Numbered from the stretch's first letter, positions 42,691 to 52,310 are shown. The stretch: DNA of 53,006 nt from Chlorokybus atmophyticus (GCA_009103225.1 RHPI01001507.1:361547-414552), one strand, 5' to 3'. The notes: generated by a model not told the origin, from the sequence alone. Made by a program: numbers and translations.

Positions 42691-44420
42691 TCAAGCCTCA
42701 TAGTTCCATGACACAGGAGGGTAGTCACAGCGCATATCCATTGTTTCAAGCATGAGACGCCCTATGCACTCCGCCATTGCGGGAGGAACTGCATTCGCTA
42801 TGAAAACGGCCGAGGTCATCCATGGCACTCCCAGCGCTGTTTGCCACGCAGCAATGCCGCCCCTGGTGCTTGGAAGGCCATAGACCGGGTACATCTGCTG
42901 TGGCGCGTTTAATGTTACGATTGTCTTCTTCACGCTAGCGGACAGGTGCGGCAATAGCAGTCCAACTGCCTTGCCCGCGTGCGAGCAGCGTGCTGGTGGG
43001 GTAGCTACCACTGGCTGTGTCTCAAACAGACGGTGTCGGAAAGTTGATAGGCCAAACATCGTGCCACAAAGGGACAGATTGGGTCTGAATGAGGAAGCTG
43101 CTCCTGGCACATTCTCAATCACAAACTTGACCTGGCTTGCAAGCAGCAGACGTCGGACGAGCGGTATCATATCCTAGTGTCTCCAAGATGTGCCATGTGC
43201 CGCCCGTTGAGGTGCCGGGATAGCACCTGAATAGGCTTGGCATGGTGGACTGGCCCAAATGAGCTCGTACTCGCTCAGCTCTCCTGCACTCAGGGTGCAT
43301 ACATCGCGGTGTATGAAGGGCAGCGGGTACTCAGAGGAGGGACTTATGTCCATCCCGGTCACGTTAAAGCCTGCGTGGTATAGACCGACACTGGCACCGC
43401 CACCGCCGCAGAATGGGTCGAGTGCCCTTGGTCTGCGTGTGCATCCCAGCTTGTTGTCAAATGGCGTGTGTGTGTATCAAGGCTGGCCGTGGTGCTGGCC
43501 AGGGACTAACAATGATGCCGTCTGGGCTTACTTTGCGACTGACATTCTCCCCTCCGGCGCGCAGAACATGGCGTGCCCCGTCAACTGATGTGTACGCGAA
43601 TACGTTGTGCCCTTTGAAGTTGATGGTTTGTGGTCGATCACCGTCATCGAACACTATACGATGCTGCCCTGCAAAGACATTTTCCATCGCACCATGCATA
43701 TATGATGCGTCTTCAATCTCGCACGCCATGAAGCGATGTTGACCTGACGCTTGCTTGAATGATTCCACGACGCCCGCATACCATTCCCCATCCAGCGGCC
43801 AATGCACCATGACACTCACACCGATCAGCTGCTCGCATCCCAACTTAACTGCGTTCCGCAACCGATGCAGTGCGCTGTCCAACGGTCGATGGTCTGCCTC
43901 CTCTACAGCGGCCTGGGGATGGAACTGCCCACGCCCACACCGTGCAAGACTGCTCCGAATGCGACAACAGCTTCAACATGCATGAAATAAGCATACGCCC
44001 AACATAACATGCAGTGATACGTCGCGGTCCACTCTTGTGGATTACCTCCACAGCATCCGCCACCTGTCCACTAACCACATGTCCCGGTGTTGTCCATGTG
44101 AAGAAGCGCATGGGTTCCCCTCGCCACTCGAAGCATGAGCGCGAGCACGATTCGCACACGCACTGCACGTAATGGAAAAACTCGGGTTCCTTGCACAGCA
44201 CTTGGCCGAGGCGGCAGCCAAACACGTCGACATTGTGTGTGGTGTGATGCCAGCAAGCAGCACTAAAACCGTGGCACACTGTCTGCACTCGCTGGCATTC
44301 GGTCAAGTGTGCTCGCATTTGCTGCCTACGGCCATTGGCACATACGTACGCATTGCATTGTGGGCACACCAAGCATGGTCTCCTAGGTGAGGGAGATTCA
44401 ACTACTGCCGCCGACATCAT
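42691..44420 (-). CDS. Zinc-finger/Tudor-like/C5-cytosine DNA methyltransferase
   Basis: Transfers methyl groups to cytosine C5. The likely start is one of the ATGs at 44420/44417. N-terminus: a CPQC...H...C finger (about 44365-44290) and a Cys-rich segment (CVCESCSRSCFEW). The second exon (about 43900-43530, GTAAGC donor) holds a Tudor-like barrel: VMVHWPLDGEWYAGVV ... HRIVFDDGD. The catalytic exon has motif I, ALDPFCGGGGASVGLYHAGF (about 43425-43360); motif IV with the catalytic Cys, ASPPCQAYS (about 43256-43230); motif VI, FVIENVPGA (about 43128-43102); motif VIII, FRHRLFE; and motif X, NAVPPAMAECIGRL (about 42795-42755). TGA at 42691-42693. A TAG (43174-43176) lies between motifs IV and VI. 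The catalytic part resembles small phage or bacterial-type enzymes more than DNMT1, CMT or DNMT3. It lies tail to tail with transposase D, so it may be transposon cargo. Confidence 0.75.
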
Positions 44421-44559
44421 GAAAAATAGGACTCGGCACGGCTGCCCACAAACTGAGCGAGACTTTGAGGTATGGGCATCAATTGAGGGTTGCCAGCTTA
44501 CGAACCCTAAATGGGCCAAACTTCAAGTGAAGCACGACTATACCTTATACGCTATTGCA

Positions 44560-44640
44560 GTACCATGCATGGTACTACATAAAAATGAATGGTACTCCAT
44601 CTGTTAATGGTACTACAGTACAAGGATACTCGCATACTAC
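44560..44640. promoter_or_regulatory. GTACCAT palindrome cluster upstream of the methyltransferase
   Basis: GTACCATGCATGGTAC (44560-44575) is a perfect 16-bp palindrome, followed by AATGGTACT at about 44588 and 44607 and degenerate copies to 44640. It lies about 140 bases before the methyltransferase ATG. The identical 16-mer recurs at 49449-49464. Confidence 0.65.
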
Positions 44641-44903
44641 CATGATCGTAGAGTAATACTGTGCTGTCATGCCATGGAACCCAGAGCGCTGTCCGAGTTT
44701 ATTGCTGTCAACCACGCTCTAAACCAGCGAGGTATGCAAGCCATGCACTGACTCATGCGCCGGGCAGTCATCATACACATGTACAGCCAATGCTTCTGAC
44801 AACAGCAGATCTCTGGTGCACCATGCACCATGCTGCAACTATACATGTACCTACATGGTTCACAAGAAGCCAACACAAAACTACAATGAATGCAAAATTG
44901 GCA

Positions 44904-45913
44904 TCAAGGCGGGGGCCAAATCACCGCCGACACGTTGGGGTCTTGCATCAGGCGTGGCGACCAAAACGGGTGAGGTTGCTTGCAGAATGGACACGCTTGT
45001 AGATTCTTTGATTTATTTGCCACAGTCTTCTGATGTGCTATGATGCAGACATGGCACATCGCTTTCTTGCAACAGGGCGTCTCCCCATCCGCTGGGGGGG
45101 GGGGCTCTTCAATGCGACAAATCAGCACACATGGTGCACGCGGGTGTGCAAGCTGCCTCTGCCACCAAACTCTGTTATCGCGTCGCAGGCGTAGCGACTC
45201 CCATCTGAATGGCGCAGCATAACGCTCCACTGCCTGCTCGATCACCTGACGCCCATCTGCCGCCATACACCACCTGCTGGTCTTGGTGGTCTCGTCCAGC
45301 ATGCGATCATCCAGGCCCTCGACATGGCTGTCGTTACTCGTGTACTCCCCCGCATCGTCATTTTCTTCGAGCTTCCACAGAATCAGCTCGACGTGCCGTA
45401 TGACATACAGCCACTGCCAGCCAAAGCATGCCAAGTACACCTCGAATGGTTTACTTGCCACCCAGTATGTTTGCTCAGGTAGTGGCACACATCTCGACCC
45501 GCATTAGTCGACATCGACAGGTACATCTGCTGCAGCAGGTCGAAGTTCTGCTCCGCATATAGCTCTTGCACATTGCCGGGTTGCTGCGGCAGCAACAACA
45601 CCATCATATCGAGGACGGCGAGGGGCAACATTGTACTACGGATGGCCATATCGTGTATGGGTTCCAACCACGGCCAATCCCTAGAGGTCTGTTTAGATCG
45701 CATTCTCCGCGATTGCTCCCACTTATTGCAAACTGTCGTCACCCACCTCGAGGCATGCCGCATGCGGTAATGCAGCGCGTCTTGGGCGTACTGCAGGGTG
45801 ATCAACTCCTTTGTACCACGAGTCAGCCCCCCCAAGCGTCTGCGCGTCGGTGCTTTGAGCTTGGGCAGCTCGTGCCGCACCGGCTGTTTCTCTGGACGAT
45901 GCTGAGCAGCCAC
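44904..45913 (-). CDS. RING-type zinc-finger exons, probably 3' part of the OTU gene
   Basis: Two overlapping frames. The first (45913 to about 45500) is helical and Arg/Leu-rich (HRPEKQPVRHELPKLKAPTRR, then LLQQMYLSMSTNAG) with no known domain. The second (about 45490-44904) holds WVASKPFEVYLACFGW and ends with a Cys-rich module, CVLIC ... CCKKAMCHVC ... CPFCKQPHPFW. This resembles a RING or CNOT4-like treble clef of E3 ubiquitin ligases, with Lys where the canonical His would be. The frames meet near 45500 through a small intron or a one-base shift. TGA at 44904-44906. The OTU exon upstream ends in a good AG/GTGAGG donor, so both are likely one transcript, but splice phase is unresolved. 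Confidence 0.5.
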
Positions 45914-46009
45914 TTGACGCTGTAAACCCGCCTGTGCCTACTCAAGACACACAGTCAGCCCCAGTGAGGCTTCAAGGCGCTGTGCTTCTTCTAATGTTGT
46001 AATGATGCC

Positions 46010-47491
46010 TCACCTTTCCCTTTTGGGTCCTGTCAGCGTCCTTTGTTCCAACAACCTTCTTCTTTTTTTTTTGTCACCCTGCACATCCTGGCAGGCGCTC
46101 TCCGTGGCACTGTCACTCAGAGGAGGTAAGGCGTTATCTTCTTGCTCCACAGCCTTGCGCTTGTTGGTTGCCTCCCGTTCCTCCACGACCTCATGTTGCT
46201 TCATGAGGTCGAGCATGAAGCCTTTGTCTTTCAGCGCAGCTTTCAGGATACCTCGATCAATCTCTTTACCAACAAGACAGGCTCGGATCAATGTGGCAAG
46301 CTTAGAGGGAGAGGGCGAGCTACAGCTGCTTCTTGATGGAGATGCCTCCAGATGGTCAGAGTGCGGTGGCACGTGAGTCTCCGCGGCAGGAAGAGAGGGT
46401 GCTGAATTGGGATTGCGAGCATGTGGCTGTGGTTGAGGGGAGGCAGGATGTGCAGAATACTTGGCTACTTCTTGCCTAGCACACGAAGGCGAGGCCTGAG
46501 GCGTTGGCGCAGCACTCTGGGTCACAGCCGGTGATAGCCGGGAATTGGCAACGCCATTCCGCCACTCTCCGATCATGTGTGTTACCTCCGGTGGCACTTC
46601 ATGCATATGCCACGACCACTGTTCGGTGCTTGCAGGCTTGAGAAGCCAAAAGTGTGCTTCTGGCTCATCAGGAGCAGTGTTGCCCACCACCAGTACTGAG
46701 TTGGGAACTTCTTTATTTCCAACCCAAACTGCGCTGCCGGGCCGTGGCACCCACTCCCCATGCTCGCGCTGCACGGTCATGCAGCCAATCAACAAGCCCA
46801 GCTTGTTGGCAAACATGGTCATCTGCAGGTGCTCGACGTACACATCTTTTCTCCGCACGATCTGTCGCACCTTGGCCATGGCTAGGTCAATGTTGCAGTT
46901 GATATCAGCCAACATGGTCGCAGGCAGTTTGTCGTAATACTGCGCCATCTCTCCCGCGGCACCAGTGGCTCTGCAGAAGGCTAGGATTCTGCTCGCCATG
47001 CCTGCATCGACAGCCTTGGTGGTGATTTTGCGGAGAGTGTGCCCCCTGCCGTCGTCGTCCATGGTGTCCAGCACGGCCCAAAATCTGCTCGAGCTGGGGC
47101 ACTTGTGATCATCCAGGACACTTTGCGCTATGGATGGCCTGGCGCGAAATACACAATGGTAGAAGCAATTACCATCCGTTGGCGCATTGAAGTGGTCCCA
47201 TGTGGCAAGTTGGCCACCTAGCATGACTGATGGCCGTATGCGGGTTGCGGCCAGCTCCTCTGATGACTCGCTGGCAGGTGGTGACCCCTGCTGCATGCGC
47301 ATACAGCACTCACATAGTGTGTCCAACTGTGGACGGCAAGAGTCACAGTGACTGATAAAGTACCTAAGTTTGGGACAGACTGCCGGCTTCAACTTGCAGC
47401 GGGTGGGGTAAGGTAGGTGCGGAAGCCACATCGGTTGTTGCATTATGCTGTGGTCTCGCCGGTGGCGGCAAGAAGGATTGTTGCCCCGCAA
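46010..47491 (-). CDS. OTU-family cysteine protease domain protein
   Basis: An uninterrupted 493-codon frame. Cys-rich start (CPKLRYFISHCDSC ... LCECC, residues 39-63). The OTU domain is opened by TDGNCFYHCVF, with nucleophile Cys109 (codon 47167-47165) after the invariant D-G-N. DVYVEHLQMTMFANKLGLLIG (about 216-236) is the conserved helix and strand, and EPEAHFWLL gives the presumed catalytic His280. OTU proteases cleave ubiquitin chains. A Pro/Ser-rich linker (310-400) leads to a coiled, charged end with a nuclear-localisation-like KKKRRR. The terminal TGA (46010-46012) sits within an AG/GTGAGG splice donor, so translation probably continues into the RING exons. It contains no in-frame stop, unlike neighbouring transposases, so it may still be under selection. 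Confidence 0.75.
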   Translation of the reverse strand: MRGNNPSCRHRRDHSIMQQPMWLPHLPYPTRCKLKPAVCPKLRYFISHCDSCRPQLDTLCECCMRMQQGSPPASESSEELAATRIRPSVMLGGQLATWDHFNAPTDGNCFYHCVFRARPSIAQSVLDDHKCPSSSRFWAVLDTMDDDGRGHTLRKITTKAVDAGMASRILAFCRATGAAGEMAQYYDKLPATMLADINCNIDLAMAKVRQIVRRKDVYVEHLQMTMFANKLGLLIGCMTVQREHGEWVPRPGSAVWVGNKEVPNSVLVVGNTAPDEPEAHFWLLKPASTEQWSWHMHEVPPEVTHMIGEWRNGVANSRLSPAVTQSAAPTPQASPSCARQEVAKYSAHPASPQPQPHARNPNSAPSLPAAETHVPPHSDHLEASPSRSSCSSPSPSKLATLIRACLVGKEIDRGILKAALKDKGFMLDLMKQHEVVEEREATNKRKAVEQEDNALPPLSDSATESACQDVQGDKKKRRRLLEQRTLTGPKRER

Positions 47492-47676
47492 TCACCAGTG
47501 CTGCTCGTGGAGGAGATGGCAGTGCATGAAAGACTGGTGCCGCGGAAGGTGGTTGCGCTCTGGCTGCGAGGGGAGCATGAGCTGCAGGTGAGACCACTTG
47601 TGCATGCAGCAAGGGGGGCTGTATACAGGACCTAGGATAAGATGGCTCACGAATGTTGCAAAGGTCGAATATAAGC

Positions 47677-49374
47677 TTACGCAGTGCCTGACGCATTGTT
47701 ACCAAGGCACGAGCATAAAAGACAGCGACTTACCTCAATGGCCCGTGGGCTGCATGGAGCAGGGGAAGCCATGGGGGCTGACAAGGTGGTATTGGCTGCA
47801 CTCTCCCCGCCACCCTCGATGGCAGACTCGTCATGGAGCTCGTGAGCCATGGGCACATCATGCGCCACTGCCCCAATGGCCATGTCGGGATTCAACAGGC
47901 CAACATGCATGTTAAACTGATGCCGCATTGCCGCCGCGCCCATCAGCAAGTGGGATTGAAGGACCAGTTGATGGGATTGAATCCAGGCTTGCATAGAAGC
48001 TCCAACAGGACCTGGTGCACTGTGGTGCTGTCAACCAATCACATGTGGGTTAGCTGCATGCTTGCGACACTGCAATTGCAATAGTCAACTGCGTCACACC
48101 GTCATCAGTTCATTGCTTCAAACAGTCACCTGCGGCATTGCTGGTTGATGCACGAATGATTGCATGGATTGCGTCATTGCTGGTTGATGCACTATTGGTT
48201 GCATGCCGGACGAATGGCCACGCGCTCCTGTGCTCAAACCCAACCTACTTCGTTCGGCACGCGCGCGAGACTTCGCACGCTCACGCACATCCTAGCGTGC
48301 AAAGGTAGGCATGCATTGGAGGTGCATGCAGTCAACATGCACAGCGAGATTGCCATCTGTTGAAGGACTAGCATGCACATGTAGCTGAGGCAAGCATGGA
48401 TGCACAGAGACAGAGCTACCGCCACCAGAGCATACACAGGTCACATCACATTCATCTATTACAACTTGTCCGCTGGTTCTTATACCAGCCAGTTACACAC
48501 ACGTCTACGTTTGCAAGCACTGCGTAAGCTATACTCAGCCGTTTGACGCGCTCTAAGCTGTGTTGTCTTTCTTACAACCAGAGCTTTCCAACAAGCTCTT
48601 ACACGCCTAATATGAGTAAGTATACGCGGAGATACCAAGCAGTTAGTAAGGCTCCAGTCTGGAGTCCGGAGTCTGGTCCAACGACGCCATCTTGCTAAGT
48701 CCGGACCTAGTGCTCGTCCTTACGACCTTCTACTCCTGTGTGGAGGGTCGATGCTGATCGTATGTAGGAATGACTCTCAACACCATCAACATACCGCCGC
48801 CCAGCTCTGTCTATCTGCTCTGGCTTCCGCAATGTCGGCTTGACTGTAGGGTGGGTATGGGTGAATAGTGGAGGCCTGCAGCCACGCTACATATATCACA
48901 TAGACTGCGCTAAAAAACAAATTGCTCTTGCAAGGAAATGCATGTGACTGTTGAGCGTACCTCTGCATTCCTTTGTGCTTGTTCCCACAGCCGCAATTGG
49001 TCCCGCATGGTTTTGACAAGGGGCTCCAAGGACTGCAGCTCCAGATCCACTCCCTGTTGCAGAAAGCGAGCCACCAAGCAGCTCTCTGTGTGAAGATGGT
49101 CTTTAATGGCTTGCCTGCTGGTTTGTCCAATGTTGGTGATGCATGTTGGACAGCCCCATTGCTGACGCCTGCCATGATCCATGACGTGGCGACCGGTAGT
49201 AGCTGGCTTCGCTGCTTGAACTCTTACGACCACAACTTCCCAAAATATGCCATGCCGCCGCCGCCGCCGACGCCGCCGCCGCCGACTCCTGGTCCTCCGC
49301 CTCCTAGTCGAACCCAGGCCCATCAAGCCTGACATTCGACCCGTCATCGACCTGGTGCCCCTGCATGCCATCAT
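47677..49374 (-). CDS. 5' exons of the OTU gene with N-terminal zinc finger
   Basis: The first exon (49374 to 48958, GTACGC donor) begins with an Arg-rich low-complexity run from a GCC trinucleotide repeat (about 49254-49290). It then has GCPTC...KDHLHTESC, a CxxC...H...C finger, and a Leu-rich helix (LELQSLEPLVKTMRDQLRL). A second exon (about 47990-47734, GTAAGTCG donor) is Met/Ala/His-rich (MGAAAMRHQFNMHVGLL). A Pro/Ala-rich exon (about 47600-47400) may link to the OTU exon. The intron at about 47995-48955 contains no coding signal but includes GCATTGCTGGTTGATGCA repeats near 48130-48190. Linkage to the OTU exon is inferred from strand, spacing and donors. Confidence 0.45.
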
Positions 49375-49446
49375 CCGGCCATCAATGAAGCGTGTTTGGG
49401 TGAGTGCATGCTAACTCCCATTTGGGCTGATCGAGCAATGCCTCTA

Positions 49447-49590
49447 TCGTACCATGCATGGTACGACAGTGCCGTACAATGGCTGGGTTGGACGAGAGAT
49501 GCCTCTGTCGTACCATAAATGTTACGACACAACCATTGTTACCAATGGTTGTACGAAGCATGGATAGCACGAATGCATAAGTCGTACCAT
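49447..49590. promoter_or_regulatory. GTACCAT palindrome cluster in the OTU/B2 divergent promoter
   Basis: TCGTACCATGCATGGTACGA (49447-49466) is a perfect 20-bp palindrome. TGTCGTACCAT...ATGTTACGACA (49506-49529) and AACCATTG...CAATGGTT (49531-49550) are imperfect ones. GTCGTACCAT at 49581-49590 is a half site. The cluster lies between the OTU gene start (about 49374, minus) and the B2 ATG (49773, plus). Confidence 0.65.
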
Positions 49591-49772
49591 CAACCATAGG
49601 AGCAAGGACGCACTACAAGTGCGACTCTAGTGCGGGACTCTCGACGTTCAGAATCGCCTCATTTTCGTTTTCGCGCCTCGTACATTCGGGCGGGCCAACC
49701 GGCGGCGGCAGCGTTGGAGGCGGCAGCGCCACTTACAGCTAAACAGGCGGCACCCGACTATCAGTTGGAGAG

Positions 49773-51622
49773 ATGCCTCGTGGTCCATCCGTAAGTGCAC
49801 CTCGTCGTGGAGGTCGGCGCCAGTTGTCCACATTGCCCCCGGTGTTCAACCAGGCAACCGTCGCCAACCAATCGCAGCAAGACCCCGCGCTAACGCCCAG
49901 CACATCACAACAACTCCACCTGACACCGCGATCGCAAGGGCAAGCTAGACTGCATGCGTTCTTGATGCACTGTGCACGTTGCTTCTTGCTCAACTTCTAA
50001 CTTGGATGCTTGCTTCTATCATGACTAGCACAGTGACTCACTGTATGTGTTCTGGATACACTATGCACGTTGTTCTTCTTTTGCAACTGTGAGGGTTGCA
50101 TCTTTCATGGCTGGCAGCATGACTCATGTGGTTGTGCTTGCAGAGGGTCGATTGGAACCCCCAACCCAAACGCATTTGGCCGTGACATGGCAACATCGGC
50201 CGTCAGCAACCCTTCCCCAAGCAAGTGGAAGATTGGCAACGAGGTAAGCAATGTGTGACACTGTGACACTGTGTGTATATGTGTAACGGATTGTTCTTCT
50301 GTGGACAGCATTTGCGAGATGCCGTCGTTGAAATTATAAACGGCCACTGAGTAGAGAGCCACATTTATCTCAAGGAGGACACTATTCGTAACGTCATGTG
50401 TCAGGTGCTGTGAATGCTTCATGACCGCACTGCACCGTGACACTGACCAACCTGCCCGTAACAGGTAGTTGGCTTCGACCATGACGACGAGGCCGATGCG
50501 GCCAAGTTCTATGAGGTGTACTGGACTCCCAAGGAGTGCCCCTTCCACTGGAGTGTCGCCCTGAAGAAAGCTACGCAGGTCCGGTCTGAGAACGTCACCA
50601 AGATCAAGCATGTCCTTGAGAAGGAGTACAAGTGGACACTGTTTAACAGCAACAAGCGCAAGTGAGTTGGGTCCCTCACCACCATGTCTGCTATGCAACA
50701 CTGCCTTCTTACTCAGCCTCCATACACATGTACTCATCTCGCCTATTGTAACCGATGCAATCAGGCACATCGACGCCCTAATGGACCCCGAGACCCAAAA
50801 AGCCCAGATGCGCAACGCGCTCCAAAGTAAGTCACAGGCACTGTTCTAGCNGTTCTAGCCTGGTGCAGGCTCAACTTGAACTATCTATTTCGTAAGTAAT
50901 GCCTTGTTAGTATGACTGTCGCAGACAAGTCATACCGACAAGGCATGGCGGAGATTTGAGGTGACCGACACTGCAGACCCGGAGCGGAGGAGATACATCC
51001 ATGAATGGGGCAATCCCATAATCTGGCAAATGATCGTGCAATGCTGGTCTTATGCCGTCACTACACCTGGTCGCCGGCAGCTGACAGTCAACCACCTCGC
51101 ATACCTGTTGCTTACGGTGAGCACTCTGAACTCCAGCATTAGCAATTCAGGAATGCTGTAGCCCAAAACTACAGGCTTGCAGACTCGTTGCAGTGAATAG
51201 TGGCTTTCAATGCCATTAAGACATGCATGTAAACTACGCAGGTGGAGCGCATCCTAAAGGGCAAGGATGGAGACCCTCTCTTAGCTGCCAGCATAGACAC
51301 ACATGAAGAGTACCTCAGCGAAATCAACACCATGATCATGTCAATGAAGCGGGAGATATGGCAACGGTACGCAGCCCTCCAGCCATTCACCCTTGTGAAA
51401 CACCGCACTGCATCTTGTGTCGAATACCTAAAAGATCCCAGTCGGCGCCGGCCGCAAGAGACAGCAGCTCGTGACCCGCTCGCTGAGGCAGAAGCGGCTT
51501 TTGATTGACTGGCACAACCGTTTGAGGAGGAAGAGCAAGCTCCGGCGTCTCCTCCACAGGCCCCAGCGCGTGGTGCTTTGTTCTGTAATGACGAGCAAAG
51601 CGATGATGGAGAGGAGCTGTAG
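49773..51622 (+). CDS. Companion gene B2, homologue of B1
   Basis: ATG 49773 starts a basic, Ser/Gln-rich N-terminus (MPRGPSVSAPRRGGRR). Later exons: NPNAFGRDMATSAVSNP (about 50160-50243, GTAAGC donor); HLRDAVVEIINGH (about 50311), followed by a TGA; VVGFDHDDEADAAKFYEVYW to SNKRK (50466-50661, GTGAGT donor); HIDALMDPETQKAQM (about 50765, GTAAGT donor); YIHEWGNPIIWQMIVQCW and LTVNHLAYLLLT (about 50927-51117, GTGAGC donor); and VERILKGKDGDPLLA to EAEAAFD (51241-51505). A TGA at 51506-51508 is followed in the same frame by an acidic, clearly coding-like tail (PFEEEEQAPASPPQ ... DEQSDDGEEL) to TAG 51620-51622. EWG......L(I/L)..(V/C)W and the LAY block match B1. No known domain. It diverges from the OTU gene. 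One ambiguous base at 50851. Confidence 0.5.
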
Positions 51623-52002
51623 CGCAGTTGGTAGTCCGTTTAGCTGGTAGTGTACATAGCTACAAACCTCTTGTGACTGAGTGTTGTGCATCTTAAACCA
51701 GCTCAGTCAATCGTCATTATGCTCATGCACATCAATACTTGCATCCCTAGGATATACAACAGAACTGCATTCGAGTCACATAATTGAACTACAAGCCTTG
51801 GCAAGTGACTGAGAGACACTGTACACATTTCAGGTACATGTACACAGCACAGGCACATAATAATGCTGGAAGTCAGTGACAATCACGTGTAGTCAAGCTA
51901 TGCAAATACATATGACGACAGTTAGGCATTAGTCACCTTCAGTTGGTAAAGAATGCCTTATTTTGTCGATAATTACCTAGTTGGTGCTTGTGAATTTGGC
52001 TT

Positions 52003-52310
52003 AGTCGCCTGCGCTGGATTGGTGTGTAACCTGCAGGTACGTGTCACATAGGCTGAGTCACCTAAGTATGACTGATGTGTAACTTACAGGTGCCCGTTGA
52101 TTAGTTGTAGTCACCTAATAAGGCCTGATGTGTAGCTAACAGTTGCCTGTAAATTACACAAAGTCATTTGTTAAGGCCTGCTGTGTGACTAACAGGTGCC
52201 TGTTAATTATATAAAGTCACCTGTTAAGGCCTGATGTGTAACTAATAGGCGCCTGTTAGTTAGGCATAGTCAACTGTTAAAGACTAAATTGTAACAAAAA
52301 GGGCCTTACA
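52003..52310. repeat. Tandem repeat, about six copies of a 53-bp unit
   Basis: The unit contains TGTGTAACTAACAGGTGCCTGTTA and AGTCACCTGTTAAGGCCTGA-like words. Copies start near 52024, 52078, 52130, 52182, 52235 and 52290 (spacing 52-55). They diverge from one another by substitutions. It lies 380 bases after B2 and may be a subterminal array of the same element. Confidence 0.75.

Noticed and set aside
18545-43176. TAG/TAA inside conserved frames with most confident genes ending in TGA, suggesting UAR codes for Gln as in some ulvophyte algae
   Set aside because: The 1,160-codon pol frame and the 493-codon OTU frame, both rich in Gln, contain no in-frame TAG or TAA, and B1, B2, C and E have internal TGAs as well. 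Decay of old copies explains all three stop types; a code change does not.
48420-48780. Possible solo LTR in an intron of the OTU gene (GAGCTTTCCAACAAGCTCTTACACGC-like wording)
   Set aside because: The phrase resembles the LTR sequence style, but I found no TG...CA ends, no target duplication and no match to the chromovirus LTR.
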